Part shown: positions 1 through 5,367 of the stretch, one piece after another
Position numbering within the stretch: the first letter of the stretch is position 1
Layout: each line of letters begins with the position of its first letter
Assembly (NCBI GenBank): GCA_003022905.1
Contig: PXSE01000019.1
Coordinates: 1-9,093, forward strand
Length of the DNA stretch: 9,093 bases
From: Halobacteriales archaeon QS_9_68_42
Lineage (GTDB): Archaea; Halobacteriota; Halobacteria; Halobacteriales; Haloarculaceae
Reading direction: 5' to 3'
Program-made: the position numbers and the translations under genes
Notes under the pieces: generated by a model
What the model was told of the DNA's origin: nothing
The model's database searches: none
The model's input: the letters and a program-made list of their open reading frames with translations, nothing else

Positions 1-19
1 GACGAACTGCGTCTACCTA

Positions 20-94
20 GGGCCAATAGCTCAGCTAGGTATGAGCGCTCGGCTGATAACCGGGAGGTCCTCGGTTCAAATCCGAGTTGGCCCA
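20..94 (+). tRNA. tRNA-Ile (anticodon GAT)
   Basis: A complete cloverleaf can be folded by eye. The acceptor stem is GGGCCAA (20-26) with TTGGCCC (87-93), followed by discriminator A94. The D arm is GCTC/GAGC (29-32, 43-46). The anticodon arm is CTCGG/CCGGG (48-52, 60-64) with loop CTGATAA and anticodon GAT at 55-57. The T arm is CTCGG/CCGAG (70-74, 82-86) with loop TTCAAAT. There is no intron and no encoded CCA, as is usual in archaea. GAT reads the Ile codons ATC and ATT. Only 19 bases of upstream sequence are present, so the promoter lies outside the window or cannot be seen. Confidence 0.96.
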
Positions 95-257
95 CTCGGT
101 TTCCGAACGGTCTCTGGCGGTCGGGACCCGGTGGCCAAACTCCCGTAGGCGTCTCACTTCCGTCAGTGTGTCCGAATTAGATGCATCTGGCGATCTTGAT
201 CCGCCCGACGCCCGCCAACCCATCACCGTCCCATCCCGCGGGTCGGACGGAGTACCG
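95..257. other. Intergenic spacer after tRNA-Ile, nothing recognised
   Basis: No convincing gene, promoter or repeat was found between the tRNA and the broken frame that begins at 258. Open frames on both strands here read through tRNA-derived sequence and give Arg/Ser/Pro-rich translations of the kind expected from chance frames in GC-rich DNA. No second copy of the tRNA 3' end, which would mark an integration scar, was seen in this window. Confidence 0.6.
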
Positions 258-385
258 ATGTCGAACCCGGTCGATGAGTACCTGCGGTTCCGCACCGAGG
301 ACGACGAAATCGCCGCGCTCGACCAGCTGGCGACGACCTCGGGCTCCTGCGGCAGACCGGGGTCGACCTCCCGCTCGCGGGGTGA
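258..385 (+). pseudogene. Frameshifted small acidic protein, unknown function
   Basis: The ATG at 258 opens 24 codons of typical haloarchaeal protein, beginning MSNPVDEYLRFR and continuing TEDDEIAALDQL. The frame then degrades into Ser/Arg-rich translation at about 327-332. If one base is restored there, the sequence continues as LADDLGLLRQTGVDLPLAG and stops at TGA 383-385, giving a 42-residue acidic protein. Both halves have the amino-acid character of real haloarchaeal protein, while the uncorrected frames do not. No family was recognised. It could be a decayed gene, the remaining N-terminus of a longer gene, or an intact gene with a sequencing error. The tRNA-adjacent position would suit mobile-element debris, but no integrase motif is visible. 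Confidence 0.4.
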
Positions 386-398
386 CGCGACTGCCTCT

Positions 399-480
399 AT
401 AGTGATTATTGTAACTGTTTACCGGTACGACCGCCCGCAGTCGGGCGGTCGATCCGGTAGTGACTTACAGTAACCACTAT
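399..480 (-). repeat. 82-bp imperfect palindromic element, copy A
   Basis: This is an inverted repeat centred at 439/440. The outer arms are 399-416 and 463-480 (15 of 18 positions pair). The inner arms are 421-437 and 442-458 (15 of 17 pair), around a 4-base loop CAGT. The ends read ATAGTG...CACTAT. An 82-bp relative lies at 5225-5306. Read from the adjoining stop codon, the two copies align without gaps at 64 of 82 positions. In this copy, the last base of the element (T480) is the complement of the A in the TGA stop codon (482-480) of the - strand gene. It has no coding capacity. It could be a MITE-like non-autonomous mobile element or a structured 3'-end element. Confidence 0.75.
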
Positions 481-738
481 CAGACCAGCGACCCGCCGAG
501 GATGATAACCGAGAGGTTGTTGGCGAAGACGAAGAGGCCAGCGGCGACGAGGCCGCCGACCCACAGCTCGAAGCTCCGGGCCATGACCCACGCCCGGACG
601 CCCCGGACCGCCGTGAGCAGTTCGATGTAGCCGTACACGCAGCGTCAAAAGCAGGTACAGCGCGCCCGCCGTCCACGACCAGTACTCCTCGACGGCCCCA
701 GTCTCGACCCGCCAGCCGGGCTCTATCTCGCTCCACAT
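480..738 (-). pseudogene. Frameshifted small membrane protein, unknown function
   Basis: The ATG at 738 on the - strand gives 33 codons (738-640), starting MWSEIEPGWRVETGAVEEYW and ending in the hydrophobic run GALYLLLTL. From 638 a second frame gives 52 codons: VYGYIELLTAVRG, then RAWVMARSFELWVGGLVAAG, then LFVFANNLSVIILGGSLV, ending at TGA 482-480. The arithmetic is exact: 33 codons, one surplus base (639), 52 codons and a stop. Dropping that base gives an 85-residue protein with about two transmembrane helices (near residues 22-43 and 59-83). A TGA at 647-645 in the second frame places the shift between 638 and 645. A GTG at 744 is an alternative start. The family is unknown. It is either a pseudogene or a one-base sequencing error. 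Confidence 0.55.
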
Positions 739-779
739 ACCCACGGAACGGGCGCCACGACCCTGAAGCCGTCGCCGGA

Positions 780-1041
780 ATGGTACGATGTTTCAAGTGT
801 TCGGCCGGGATGGGCGACGAGACGCCTTGGCCCCGCGGAGAGCCCGGCGACGCGGCGCCTCCCGGCCTGCGACCGGGGTGTGTCGGTGTACGTCGGCGAG
901 TGCCCCGTGCCGGTCGCGCCGGAGGGCGCCGCAGTCTATCAGGTGGATCGACACCGCCGCCGGCAGTGGGCGGTTCGGCTACCGGTTTATAAAAGTTACT
1001 TCTGGCGGGGCTCCGTCTCGTCAGTAACGGTAGGGCTTTGA
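780..1041 (+). pseudogene. Possible frameshifted small Cys-containing protein
   Basis: The ATG at 780 opens MVRCFKCSAGMGDETPWPRG, with a CxxC pair that would suit a small zinc-binding protein. The frame then becomes Arg/Gly/Pro-rich. A second frame, one base further on, reads LPACDRGVSVYVGECPVPVA and on through GAAVYQVDRHRRRQWAVRLP to TGA 1039-1041. Removing one base near 850 would join them into a protein of about 86 residues. The C-terminal part runs through the probable TATA box of the next gene, which weakens the case. The divergent broken gene starts only 41 bases to the left. This is the weakest of the broken frames; chance open frames are a real alternative. Confidence 0.25.
986..994 (+). 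promoter_or_regulatory. TATA box of the winged-helix gene
   Basis: TTTATAAAA is the best archaeal TATA match in the window and stands out in very GC-rich sequence. Transcription would begin about 26 bases downstream, near 1016. That leaves a leader of about 50 bases before the ATG at 1066, which fits the Shine-Dalgarno-like AGGTG at 1055-1059. Confidence 0.6.
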
Positions 1042-1065
1042 TGATTCGCTCGGTAGGTGCGGTCG

Positions 1066-1353
1066 ATGATCGACCGGCTGGCGCGACAGCTACGGAAGGA
1101 GGAGCGGGACCTCCGGGTGCTCGAAGCGGTTCTGGAGCACCACCCCATCGGTATCAGTCGCCTCGCCAGCGAAACGGGGGTCGACGAGCACGAGGCCCGC
1201 TACTCGTTGCGGATGCTGGAGAACGACGGCCTCGTCGAGCCGACGCCGCAGGGCGCCGTGCCGGTCGACGGCATCGAGGCACGCACCGAGGAGATAAACG
1301 GCGGTCTCGACGAACTCATCGAGCGGCTGTCGGGGCTCGAGAGCGCCGACTGA
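1066..1353 (+). CDS. Small winged-helix DNA-binding protein
   Basis: This is a 95-residue protein, probably a cytoplasmic transcription factor. Residues 14-67 fit a winged-helix fold. A first helix contains DLRVLEAVLEHHP. It is followed by the helix-turn-helix IGISRLASETGVDEHEARYS, then a helix with LRMLENDGLVEP and a short wing (PTPQGAVPV). Residues 68-92 form an acidic, heptad-like helix that may dimerise. Haloarchaea carry many small one-domain proteins of this kind annotated as predicted transcriptional regulators; no target can be inferred. I chose ATG 1066 because AGGTG (1055-1059) lies 6 bases upstream. An in-frame GTG at 1057 would overlap that site. A strong TATA box lies at 986-994. 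The next gene on the same strand starts 55 bases downstream, so co-transcription is possible. Confidence 0.82.
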   Translation: MIDRLARQLRKEERDLRVLEAVLEHHPIGISRLASETGVDEHEARYSLRMLENDGLVEPTPQGAVPVDGIEARTEEINGGLDELIERLSGLESAD

Positions 1354-1408
1354 GGTGGGCGCGTCCCCGAACCGCAAACCCTGAAACGGTGCGGCCCCTA
1401 CGGCCGGC

Positions 1409-1624
1409 ATGGACGCCGATGGCGACCTTCCGGGCTGGGCGGCCGGCTTTCTGCTGTTGTCGGGGACGATAGCCGTCGCCGGCGTCGGCGACTACCTGCT
1501 CACGAACTCCGGCTACGAGTTCCTCGGCACGTTCATCTGGGCGGTCAGTTACGCCGGCGCGCTGCTCGTGGTCTGGATGGTCTGGCTCCGGAACATGGAG
1601 TTGACCGGGCCGACAGACGGCTAA
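1409..1624 (+). CDS. Small two-helix membrane protein, unknown function
   Basis: This 71-residue protein has an acidic N-terminus (MDADGDLPGW) and two predicted transmembrane helices, at about residues 10-30 and 37-60. A polar turn with DYLLTNSGYEF separates them, and the tail is short and polar. No catalytic or metal-binding motif is visible, and no family was recognised beyond a general likeness to small haloarchaeal membrane proteins. The ATG at 1409 has no clear Shine-Dalgarno site. The upstream bases 1375-1388 are only faintly TATA-like, so it may be leaderless or read through from the winged-helix gene. The next membrane protein starts 41 bases downstream. Hydropathy and codon usage support a real gene. 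Confidence 0.75.
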   Translation: MDADGDLPGWAAGFLLLSGTIAVAGVGDYLLTNSGYEFLGTFIWAVSYAGALLVVWMVWLRNMELTGPTDG

Positions 1625-1630
1625 CGGAAC

Positions 1631-1638
1631 CATTAAGA
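1631..1638 (+). promoter_or_regulatory. TATA-like box for a leaderless transcript
   Basis: CATTAAGA is centred about 31 bases before the ATG at 1666. This is near the spacing expected when a haloarchaeal transcript starts at or just before its start codon. It would let the three-helix membrane protein be transcribed apart from the gene before it. Confidence 0.45.
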
Positions 1639-1665
1639 CCGAAACACCGCCATATCCGAGTACGG

Positions 1666-1923
1666 ATGCTCGAGTTTCCCCTGCAGTTAATCGACGGGAT
1701 TCTGCGCCAATACAGCGTCGCGCACGCCATCCTCCTGCTGTTCGTCTTCGCGCTGCTCGCGGGGGTCGTCAAGAAGTCGATGCGGCTGACCGGCCTCCAG
1801 TTCGTCGTCTTCGGACTCATATTCTTTCTGACCCCCATCAGCCAACACCCGATGTACTTCCAGTACCTCGGTCTCGGCCTGATGGTCGTCGGTCCCGTCA
1901 TCTTCATTGCCGCTGAGGACTAA
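1666..1923 (+). CDS. Small three-helix membrane protein, unknown function
   Basis: This 85-residue protein begins with an amphipathic stretch (MLEFPLQLIDGILRQYSVAH). Three predicted transmembrane helices follow, at about residues 20-35, 42-58 and 65-83, with a basic loop KKSMR between the first two. It ends IAAED. There are no enzymatic or ligand-binding motifs, and no family was recognised. It lies 41 bases after the two-helix membrane protein and has its own TATA-like box, so the two may be expressed separately. Downstream, at 2035-2039, is a T5 run that could end its transcript. Hydrophobicity, the acidic C-terminus and GC-rich third positions make a real gene likely. Confidence 0.75.
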   Translation: MLEFPLQLIDGILRQYSVAHAILLLFVFALLAGVVKKSMRLTGLQFVVFGLIFFLTPISQHPMYFQYLGLGLMVVGPVIFIAAED

Positions 1924-1959
1924 TTCAGCAGTCGTCGTCGCGCTTCGCCCTGCGCTCCG

Positions 1960-2032
1960 TTACTGCCCCGATACCGACTCCCCGACTATCTCTTCGTAGC
2001 GCGCACCGGTCTGCTTCAGCGTCTCCGTCCGA
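1960..2032 (-). pseudogene. Remnant duplicate of the siroheme decarboxylase 3' end
   Basis: Bases 1979-2029 match 2151-2201, the 3' end of the intact decarboxylase gene, at 48 of 51 positions. On the - strand the remnant reads TETLKQTGARYEEIVG, identical in protein to the intact tail, then ESVSGQ and a TAA stop at 1962-1960 (the intact gene ends in GD). All three differences are synonymous: ACC/ACG, GGT/GGC and GAA/GAG. The open frame continues upstream only as low-complexity sequence (DDEKGR), with no start and no sign of the rest of the domain. It is therefore the tail of a lost second gene copy or a partial tandem duplication. Confidence 0.75.
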
Positions 2033-2034
2033 CC

Positions 2035-2099
2035 TTTTTCGTCGTCGGGGGGGCGGGCCACGGGCCCGCACCCGCTCCTCGAAAAACGTCGATGAAAAA
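2035..2099. terminator. T-tracts for both strands and a hairpin between converging units
   Basis: On the + strand a T5 run lies at 2035-2039, about 110 bases after the stop of the three-helix membrane protein. On the - strand, A5 runs at 2095-2099 and 2082-2086 become two T5 tracts about 50-65 bases after the decarboxylase stop. Oligo-T tracts are the usual intrinsic signal for archaeal RNA polymerase. Between them lies a perfect hairpin, GCGGGCC (2053-2059), loop ACG, GGCCCGC (2063-2069). Termination on both strands is inferred from position and base content only. Confidence 0.4.
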
Positions 2100-2146
2100 T
2101 GTTCTCAACCTTGTGTTTCGACGTACGGACGGATCGTCAAGGGCCG

Positions 2147-3193
2147 TTAGTCCCCGACTATCTCCTCGTAGCGCGCGCCCGTCTGCTTCAGCGTCTCCGT
2201 CGAGTAGAGCCGCTCGTGCTCGAACGGGAGGTGCTCGTCGGCGAGTTCGTCTATCTTCTCGTCGACGGCCGCTGGGTCGCGGCCGTGAATCATTGTGAAC
2301 AGGTTGTATTTCCAGCCCTGTTCGGGGCGGCGCGGCCGGTGATAGCAGAGGGTCACGTACGGCAGGCGGCCGACGGCCTCGCCCCGCTCGTCCAACTGCT
2401 CGTCGGGGAGGTCCCACACCACCATGCAGTTGGCGTCGAACCCCGTCACGAGGTGGTTGACGACGCAGCCGATGCGCTTGATACAGCCGCCGTCGCGGAG
2501 CGACTCGACGGCCGCGAGCACGTCCGCCACCGGCGCGTCGACGGCGTCGGCGACCGCCTGGTAGGGCGTCTCCACGAGCGGGAAGCCGTCCTGTATCTCG
2601 AGCAGGAGGTCCCGGTCCAGCGCCGAGAGGTCTGCGGCGGCCGTCTCGGCGATACGGGTAGCCGTCACCTCGGTTTCGGTTACCGACTCCCGGGCGAAGC
2701 TGTCGTCGTTGACCACTGGAAACTCGAGGTCGATGTAGAAGTCCGTCAGCATCGGGAGGTTCAGCACCGCACAGCCGGTCTCGCGTTCGATTTCGGCCAG
2801 AATCTCGTCGCGCCGCTCCAGGGACCCGGCGGTGACGACGAACCAGGTGTTCCACTCGTGGTCCCGCCGGTAGTTGTGGTTTACCTGCGGGTAGGCGTTT
2901 ATTATCTCGGCGATGTCGTCGAACCGCTCGTCGGGGGCCTGCACTGCCGCCAGCGTCGAGGCGCCGATGACCGGCGGGTTGAGGACGGCCCCGAACCGCC
3001 GGAACACGCCCCGCTCTCTGAGGTCGCGGACCCGCGACAGCGCCTCCGCCTCCTCGACGCCCAGGTCCGCGCCGACCGACCGGAATGGCCGCTCCTCGAC
3101 GGGGAAGCCCGACTGGTAGCCGTCGACGAGCGCGGCGTCGACCTCGTCCAGTCCCGCCCGCCAGTTGTCGCCGTCGGCCGCTGGCGAACTCAT
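2147..3193 (-). CDS. Siroheme decarboxylase, fused AhbA/AhbB (NirD/NirL-like)
   Basis: The protein has 348 residues built from two tandem Lrp/AsnC-like units. Such proteins are often annotated as AsnC-type regulators, but this fused two-unit form belongs to the siroheme decarboxylases. These convert siroheme to 12,18-didecarboxysiroheme in the alternative heme pathway used by archaea. Unit one has a helix-turn-helix-like part (18-70, with GYQSGFPVEERPF and GVFRRFGAV) and the motif HNYRRDHEWNTWF at 106-118. Unit two repeats this (191-245, with IQDGFPLVETPYQ and GCIKRIGCVVNH) and has CYHRPRRPEQGWKYNLF at 283-299. His and Arg residues in these two motifs match the region implicated in substrate binding and catalysis in the family. 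The fusion is about twice the length of single AhbA or AhbB. ATG 3193 has a weak TAAT about 25 bases upstream. No other heme gene is in the window. AhbA and AhbB roles cannot be separated here, and heme d1 synthesis (NirDL) is a less likely alternative. Confidence 0.85.
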   Translation of the reverse strand: MSSPAADGDNWRAGLDEVDAALVDGYQSGFPVEERPFRSVGADLGVEEAEALSRVRDLRERGVFRRFGAVLNPPVIGASTLAAVQAPDERFDDIAEIINAYPQVNHNYRRDHEWNTWFVVTAGSLERRDEILAEIERETGCAVLNLPMLTDFYIDLEFPVVNDDSFARESVTETEVTATRIAETAAADLSALDRDLLLEIQDGFPLVETPYQAVADAVDAPVADVLAAVESLRDGGCIKRIGCVVNHLVTGFDANCMVVWDLPDEQLDERGEAVGRLPYVTLCYHRPRRPEQGWKYNLFTMIHGRDPAAVDEKIDELADEHLPFEHERLYSTETLKQTGARYEEIVGD

Positions 3194-3268
3194 TACCCGG
3201 CGTAGGGACCGCGGGGATTAGGGTCCGTCGGTTCCGGGCGGCAGCGGTCCGCGGGCCGCCGAAGGGAC

Positions 3269-3275
3269 TTTATGA
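3269..3275 (+). promoter_or_regulatory. TATA-like box for a leaderless transcript
   Basis: TTTATGA lies about 25 bases before the ATG at 3297, in the 103-base gap shared with the divergent decarboxylase gene. The spacing fits a transcript starting at or very near the start codon. Confidence 0.5.
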
Positions 3276-3296
3276 TCGCACTCGGAGTATCCGCCG

Positions 3297-3842
3297 ATGA
3301 GCGGTGAGTCGACCGATCAGGTTCCGGACTGGGTGACGCTCACCGACGACGAGACGGTCGTCTGGCGGGGTGGCCCCAGTACCGCACGGGTCGTACAGGA
3401 ACTGCTGGGCGAGACACTCCTGGTCGTGGTCGGCATCGCGGTCGTCGCCGTCGGGTCCGGTGCCATCGCCGCCGTCGACCCGCCGACGCTCTCGGCCGTC
3501 CCACTCGGACTCGTCGGGGTCGGCCTCGCCGTCGTACTCTTGGGCGTCGTCCTCGGGGTGGTGACGTACCTCCGGTTCCGGGCCATCGTGTACCTCATCA
3601 CGACCTCGGAGCTGTACCGCAAGCGGGGGCTGCTCTCGCGGTCGGTCCGGAACCTCCGTCTCGAGCGGGTCCAGGACAGCGGCTTTCGGCAGAGCGCCGT
3701 CCAGCGGCTCCTCGGCTACGGGACCGTCCACGTCTCGACGGCCGGCGGCGGCGGCATCGAGTTGCGGTTCCGGGACGTCCCCGACCCCGAGGCCGTCAAC
3801 GGTCGTATCGCCCGACAGCTGGACCGGGTCCGCGGGGAGTAG
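3297..3842 (+). CDS. Bacterial-PH-domain (DUF304/bPH2) membrane protein
   Basis: This 181-residue protein has an N-terminal cytoplasmic stretch with DETVVWRGGPS. Two transmembrane helices follow at about residues 38-58 and 68-92, then a bacterial pleckstrin-homology-type domain (about 93-178). The PH signature is clear: YLITTSELYRKRGLLSRSVR, LRLERVQDSGFRQSAVQRLL, GYGTVHVSTAGGG, then IELRFRDVPDPEAV. The family resembles the YdbS/YdbT group, whose molecular role is poorly known; a membrane-associated role is all that can be said. ATG 3297 follows a TATA-like box by about 25 bases. It is divergent from the decarboxylase gene. The next gene starts 99 bases downstream on the same strand and shows no functional link. 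Confidence 0.88.
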   Translation: MSGESTDQVPDWVTLTDDETVVWRGGPSTARVVQELLGETLLVVVGIAVVAVGSGAIAAVDPPTLSAVPLGLVGVGLAVVLLGVVLGVVTYLRFRAIVYLITTSELYRKRGLLSRSVRNLRLERVQDSGFRQSAVQRLLGYGTVHVSTAGGGGIELRFRDVPDPEAVNGRIARQLDRVRGE

Positions 3843-3941
3843 CGTTCCGTCGCCGGCCGAGTCCGGGTCACCGCGGCGGGACCGCCAGGGGGCCCAGGAA
3901 CCACGAAGCTCATGCCCCGGCCGCCCGAAGAACGGGCCGGA

Positions 3942-5225
3942 ATGGCCCCGAACGACGCCAACCGCGTCTCGCGTCGGCGACTCCTCCACGGTGCCGCCGT
4001 CGCCGCCTCCGGCGGCGCGCTGTCGGCGCCGGCGACGGTCGACAGGCCGGAACTGTCGGTGATGACGCGGAACCTCTACGTCGGCGTCGATCTGTTCCGG
4101 CTGTTTGAGGCGGACGACCGGGCGGGGTTGCGCGCCGTCGCTGGCGAGCTGCTCGCCGACCTGCGCGAGCACCCGTTCTCGGCCCGTCTCGACGCCATCG
4201 CCGGCGAGATAGCCGCCGCCGGGCCCGACGTGGTCTGCCTCCAGGAGGCGGCGCTGGTGCGGACCCGCAACCCGAGCGAGTTCGACGCGGTCGACGACCC
4301 CGGCGCCTCCGAGGTGCTGGCCGACCTGCTGTCGGGGCTCTTGGCGGCGCTGTTGGCCCGGGGAGCCGCCTACGAGCCCCGGGCGACGCTCGTGACCAAC
4401 GACGTTGAGGTGCCGGCCGACGGCGAGGACGGCCCGATCGACCTGCGGCTGACCGACCGGGTGGCCGTTCTCGTGCGGGCGGACCTCCCGACCGACGCGT
4501 CGGTCGCGACCCGGTTCGACGCCGGCGTACCCGTGCCTATCGAGGACGTCGACCTCACGGTCCGGCGGGGGTACGCCGGCGCTGACATTGCCGTCGGCGG
4601 CCGGACCGCACGCGCGGTGACCACCCACCTCGAACCGCTGTCGGCGCCGATCCGGCGCGCGCAGGCTGAGGAACTGCTCGGGGCGCTGCCGGACGACCGG
4701 CCGGTCGCCGTCGGCGGCGACCTCAACAGCGTCCCCGGCGAGGATACATACGACCTGCTCCGCTCCGACCTCGGGGACGCCGGCGCGGCCGCCGGGGGCG
4801 GGTCGGCGGGCCCGACCTGCTGTCAGGAGGCCAACCTCCGAAACGAGGCGTCGTCGCTCTCGCGGCGCGTGGACGCGGTGCTCCACCGCGGCGCTGGCCG
4901 GTCGACGGCCGTCGAACGGGTGGGGGAGGCGCCCGGCGACCGCGTCACGGCCGACGTCGACGGCGAGACGGTCCGGGTGTGGCCGTCGGACCACGCCGGC
5001 GTCGTCGCCTCGCTCTCCCTCCCGGCCGTCCCAGCGGCGACGGCCTCGCCGACCGCCCGGACGCCGTCCCCGACGGCGGCCGACGGTACCACCCCGACCG
5101 GCACCCCGGAGGAGTCGACCCCGCCGGCGAGTCCGGAACCGCAACCGGGGATGGGCCTGCTGGCGGCGCTTCTCGCCGGCGGCGCCGCGGTCGGAGCGAG
5201 GCTGTGGGGCCGCCGCGAGGACTGA
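3942..5225 (+). CDS. Tat-exported endonuclease/exonuclease/phosphatase-family protein with C-terminal anchor
   Basis: The protein has 427 residues from ATG 3942. ATG 3912 would add ten residues and give an unusually long pre-Tat region, so I prefer 3942. A twin-arginine leader (SRRRLLHGAAVAASGGALSA) lacks a lipobox Cys. The EEP metal-dependent hydrolase fold follows with its landmarks in order: MTRNLYVG (N44), DVVCLQEAAL (E102), TTHLEP (H229), GGDLNSVPGEDTYDLL (D260, N262), RRVDAVL (D311) and WPSDHAGVV (D350, H351). All expected active-site residues are therefore present. TCCQ near residue 293 is also present. Residues 361-402 are a Pro/Thr/Ser-rich stalk. Then PGMG precedes a hydrophobic helix (405-422) ending GRRED, resembling a PGF-CTERM sorting tail but with PGM. 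It probably acts at the outer cell surface. The substrate (nucleic acid, phospholipid or sugar phosphate) cannot be told. The 82-bp element begins on its stop codon. Confidence 0.87.
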   Translation: MAPNDANRVSRRRLLHGAAVAASGGALSAPATVDRPELSVMTRNLYVGVDLFRLFEADDRAGLRAVAGELLADLREHPFSARLDAIAGEIAAAGPDVVCLQEAALVRTRNPSEFDAVDDPGASEVLADLLSGLLAALLARGAAYEPRATLVTNDVEVPADGEDGPIDLRLTDRVAVLVRADLPTDASVATRFDAGVPVPIEDVDLTVRRGYAGADIAVGGRTARAVTTHLEPLSAPIRRAQAEELLGALPDDRPVAVGGDLNSVPGEDTYDLLRSDLGDAGAAAGGGSAGPTCCQEANLRNEASSLSRRVDAVLHRGAGRSTAVERVGEAPGDRVTADVDGETVRVWPSDHAGVVASLSLPAVPAATASPTARTPSPTAADGTTPTGTPEESTPPASPEPQPGMGLLAALLAGGAAVGARLWGRRED

Positions 5226-5306
5226 TACTGACTGCTGTACGTCGTTACCGGGTCGACCGCCCGACCGTAGGCGATCGTACCGTTACACAGCGACAGTAAC
5301 CACTAT
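5225..5306 (+). repeat. 82-bp imperfect palindromic element, copy B
   Basis: This is a relative of the element at 399-480. It has the same 82-base length, aligns without gaps and matches at 64 of 82 positions when both are read away from the adjoining stop codon. The inner block GACCGCCCGA is identical, and the far end CACTAT is conserved. Its own palindromy is weaker (23 of 41 mirrored positions pair, against 31 of 41 in copy A), so it has diverged as a hairpin while keeping its orientation. Its first base, A5225, is the last base of the TGA stop codon of the EEP gene. Its last base lies 61 bases before the chosen start of the next gene. There is no coding capacity. Confidence 0.7.
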
Positions 5307-5334
5307 GCCGGTGCCCGTCGGTCGCCGAAAGAGG

Positions 5335-5344
5335 GATGTTTTTG
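5335..5344 (+). promoter_or_regulatory. TATA-like promoter of the TrpD-like gene
   Basis: GATGTTTTTG, with a purine-rich CGAAAG just upstream that resembles a BRE, is centred about 28 bases before ATG 5368 and about 22 before ATG 5362. This spacing supports 5368 as the start of a leaderless transcript. Confidence 0.45.
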
Positions 5345-5367
5345 CCTCGCCGCCCCGAACCATGGGT

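Noticed and set aside
20..94. tRNA-Ile as an integration (att) site for a mobile element
   Set aside because: No integrase gene and no direct repeat of the tRNA 3' end could be found within the window, so integration is not supported, though the broken genes next to it keep it possible.
2099..3205. A 368-codon + strand open frame opposite the siroheme decarboxylase gene
   Set aside because: It is the mirror of a recognised gene. Its translation is rich in Val, Arg and His without family motifs, as expected on the antisense strand of GC-rich DNA.
3270..5144. A 624-codon - strand open frame opposite the PH-domain and EEP genes
   Set aside because: It is Arg/Gly-rich and covers two well-supported genes plus their intergenic gap. 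No domain is visible; long antisense frames are common at this GC content.
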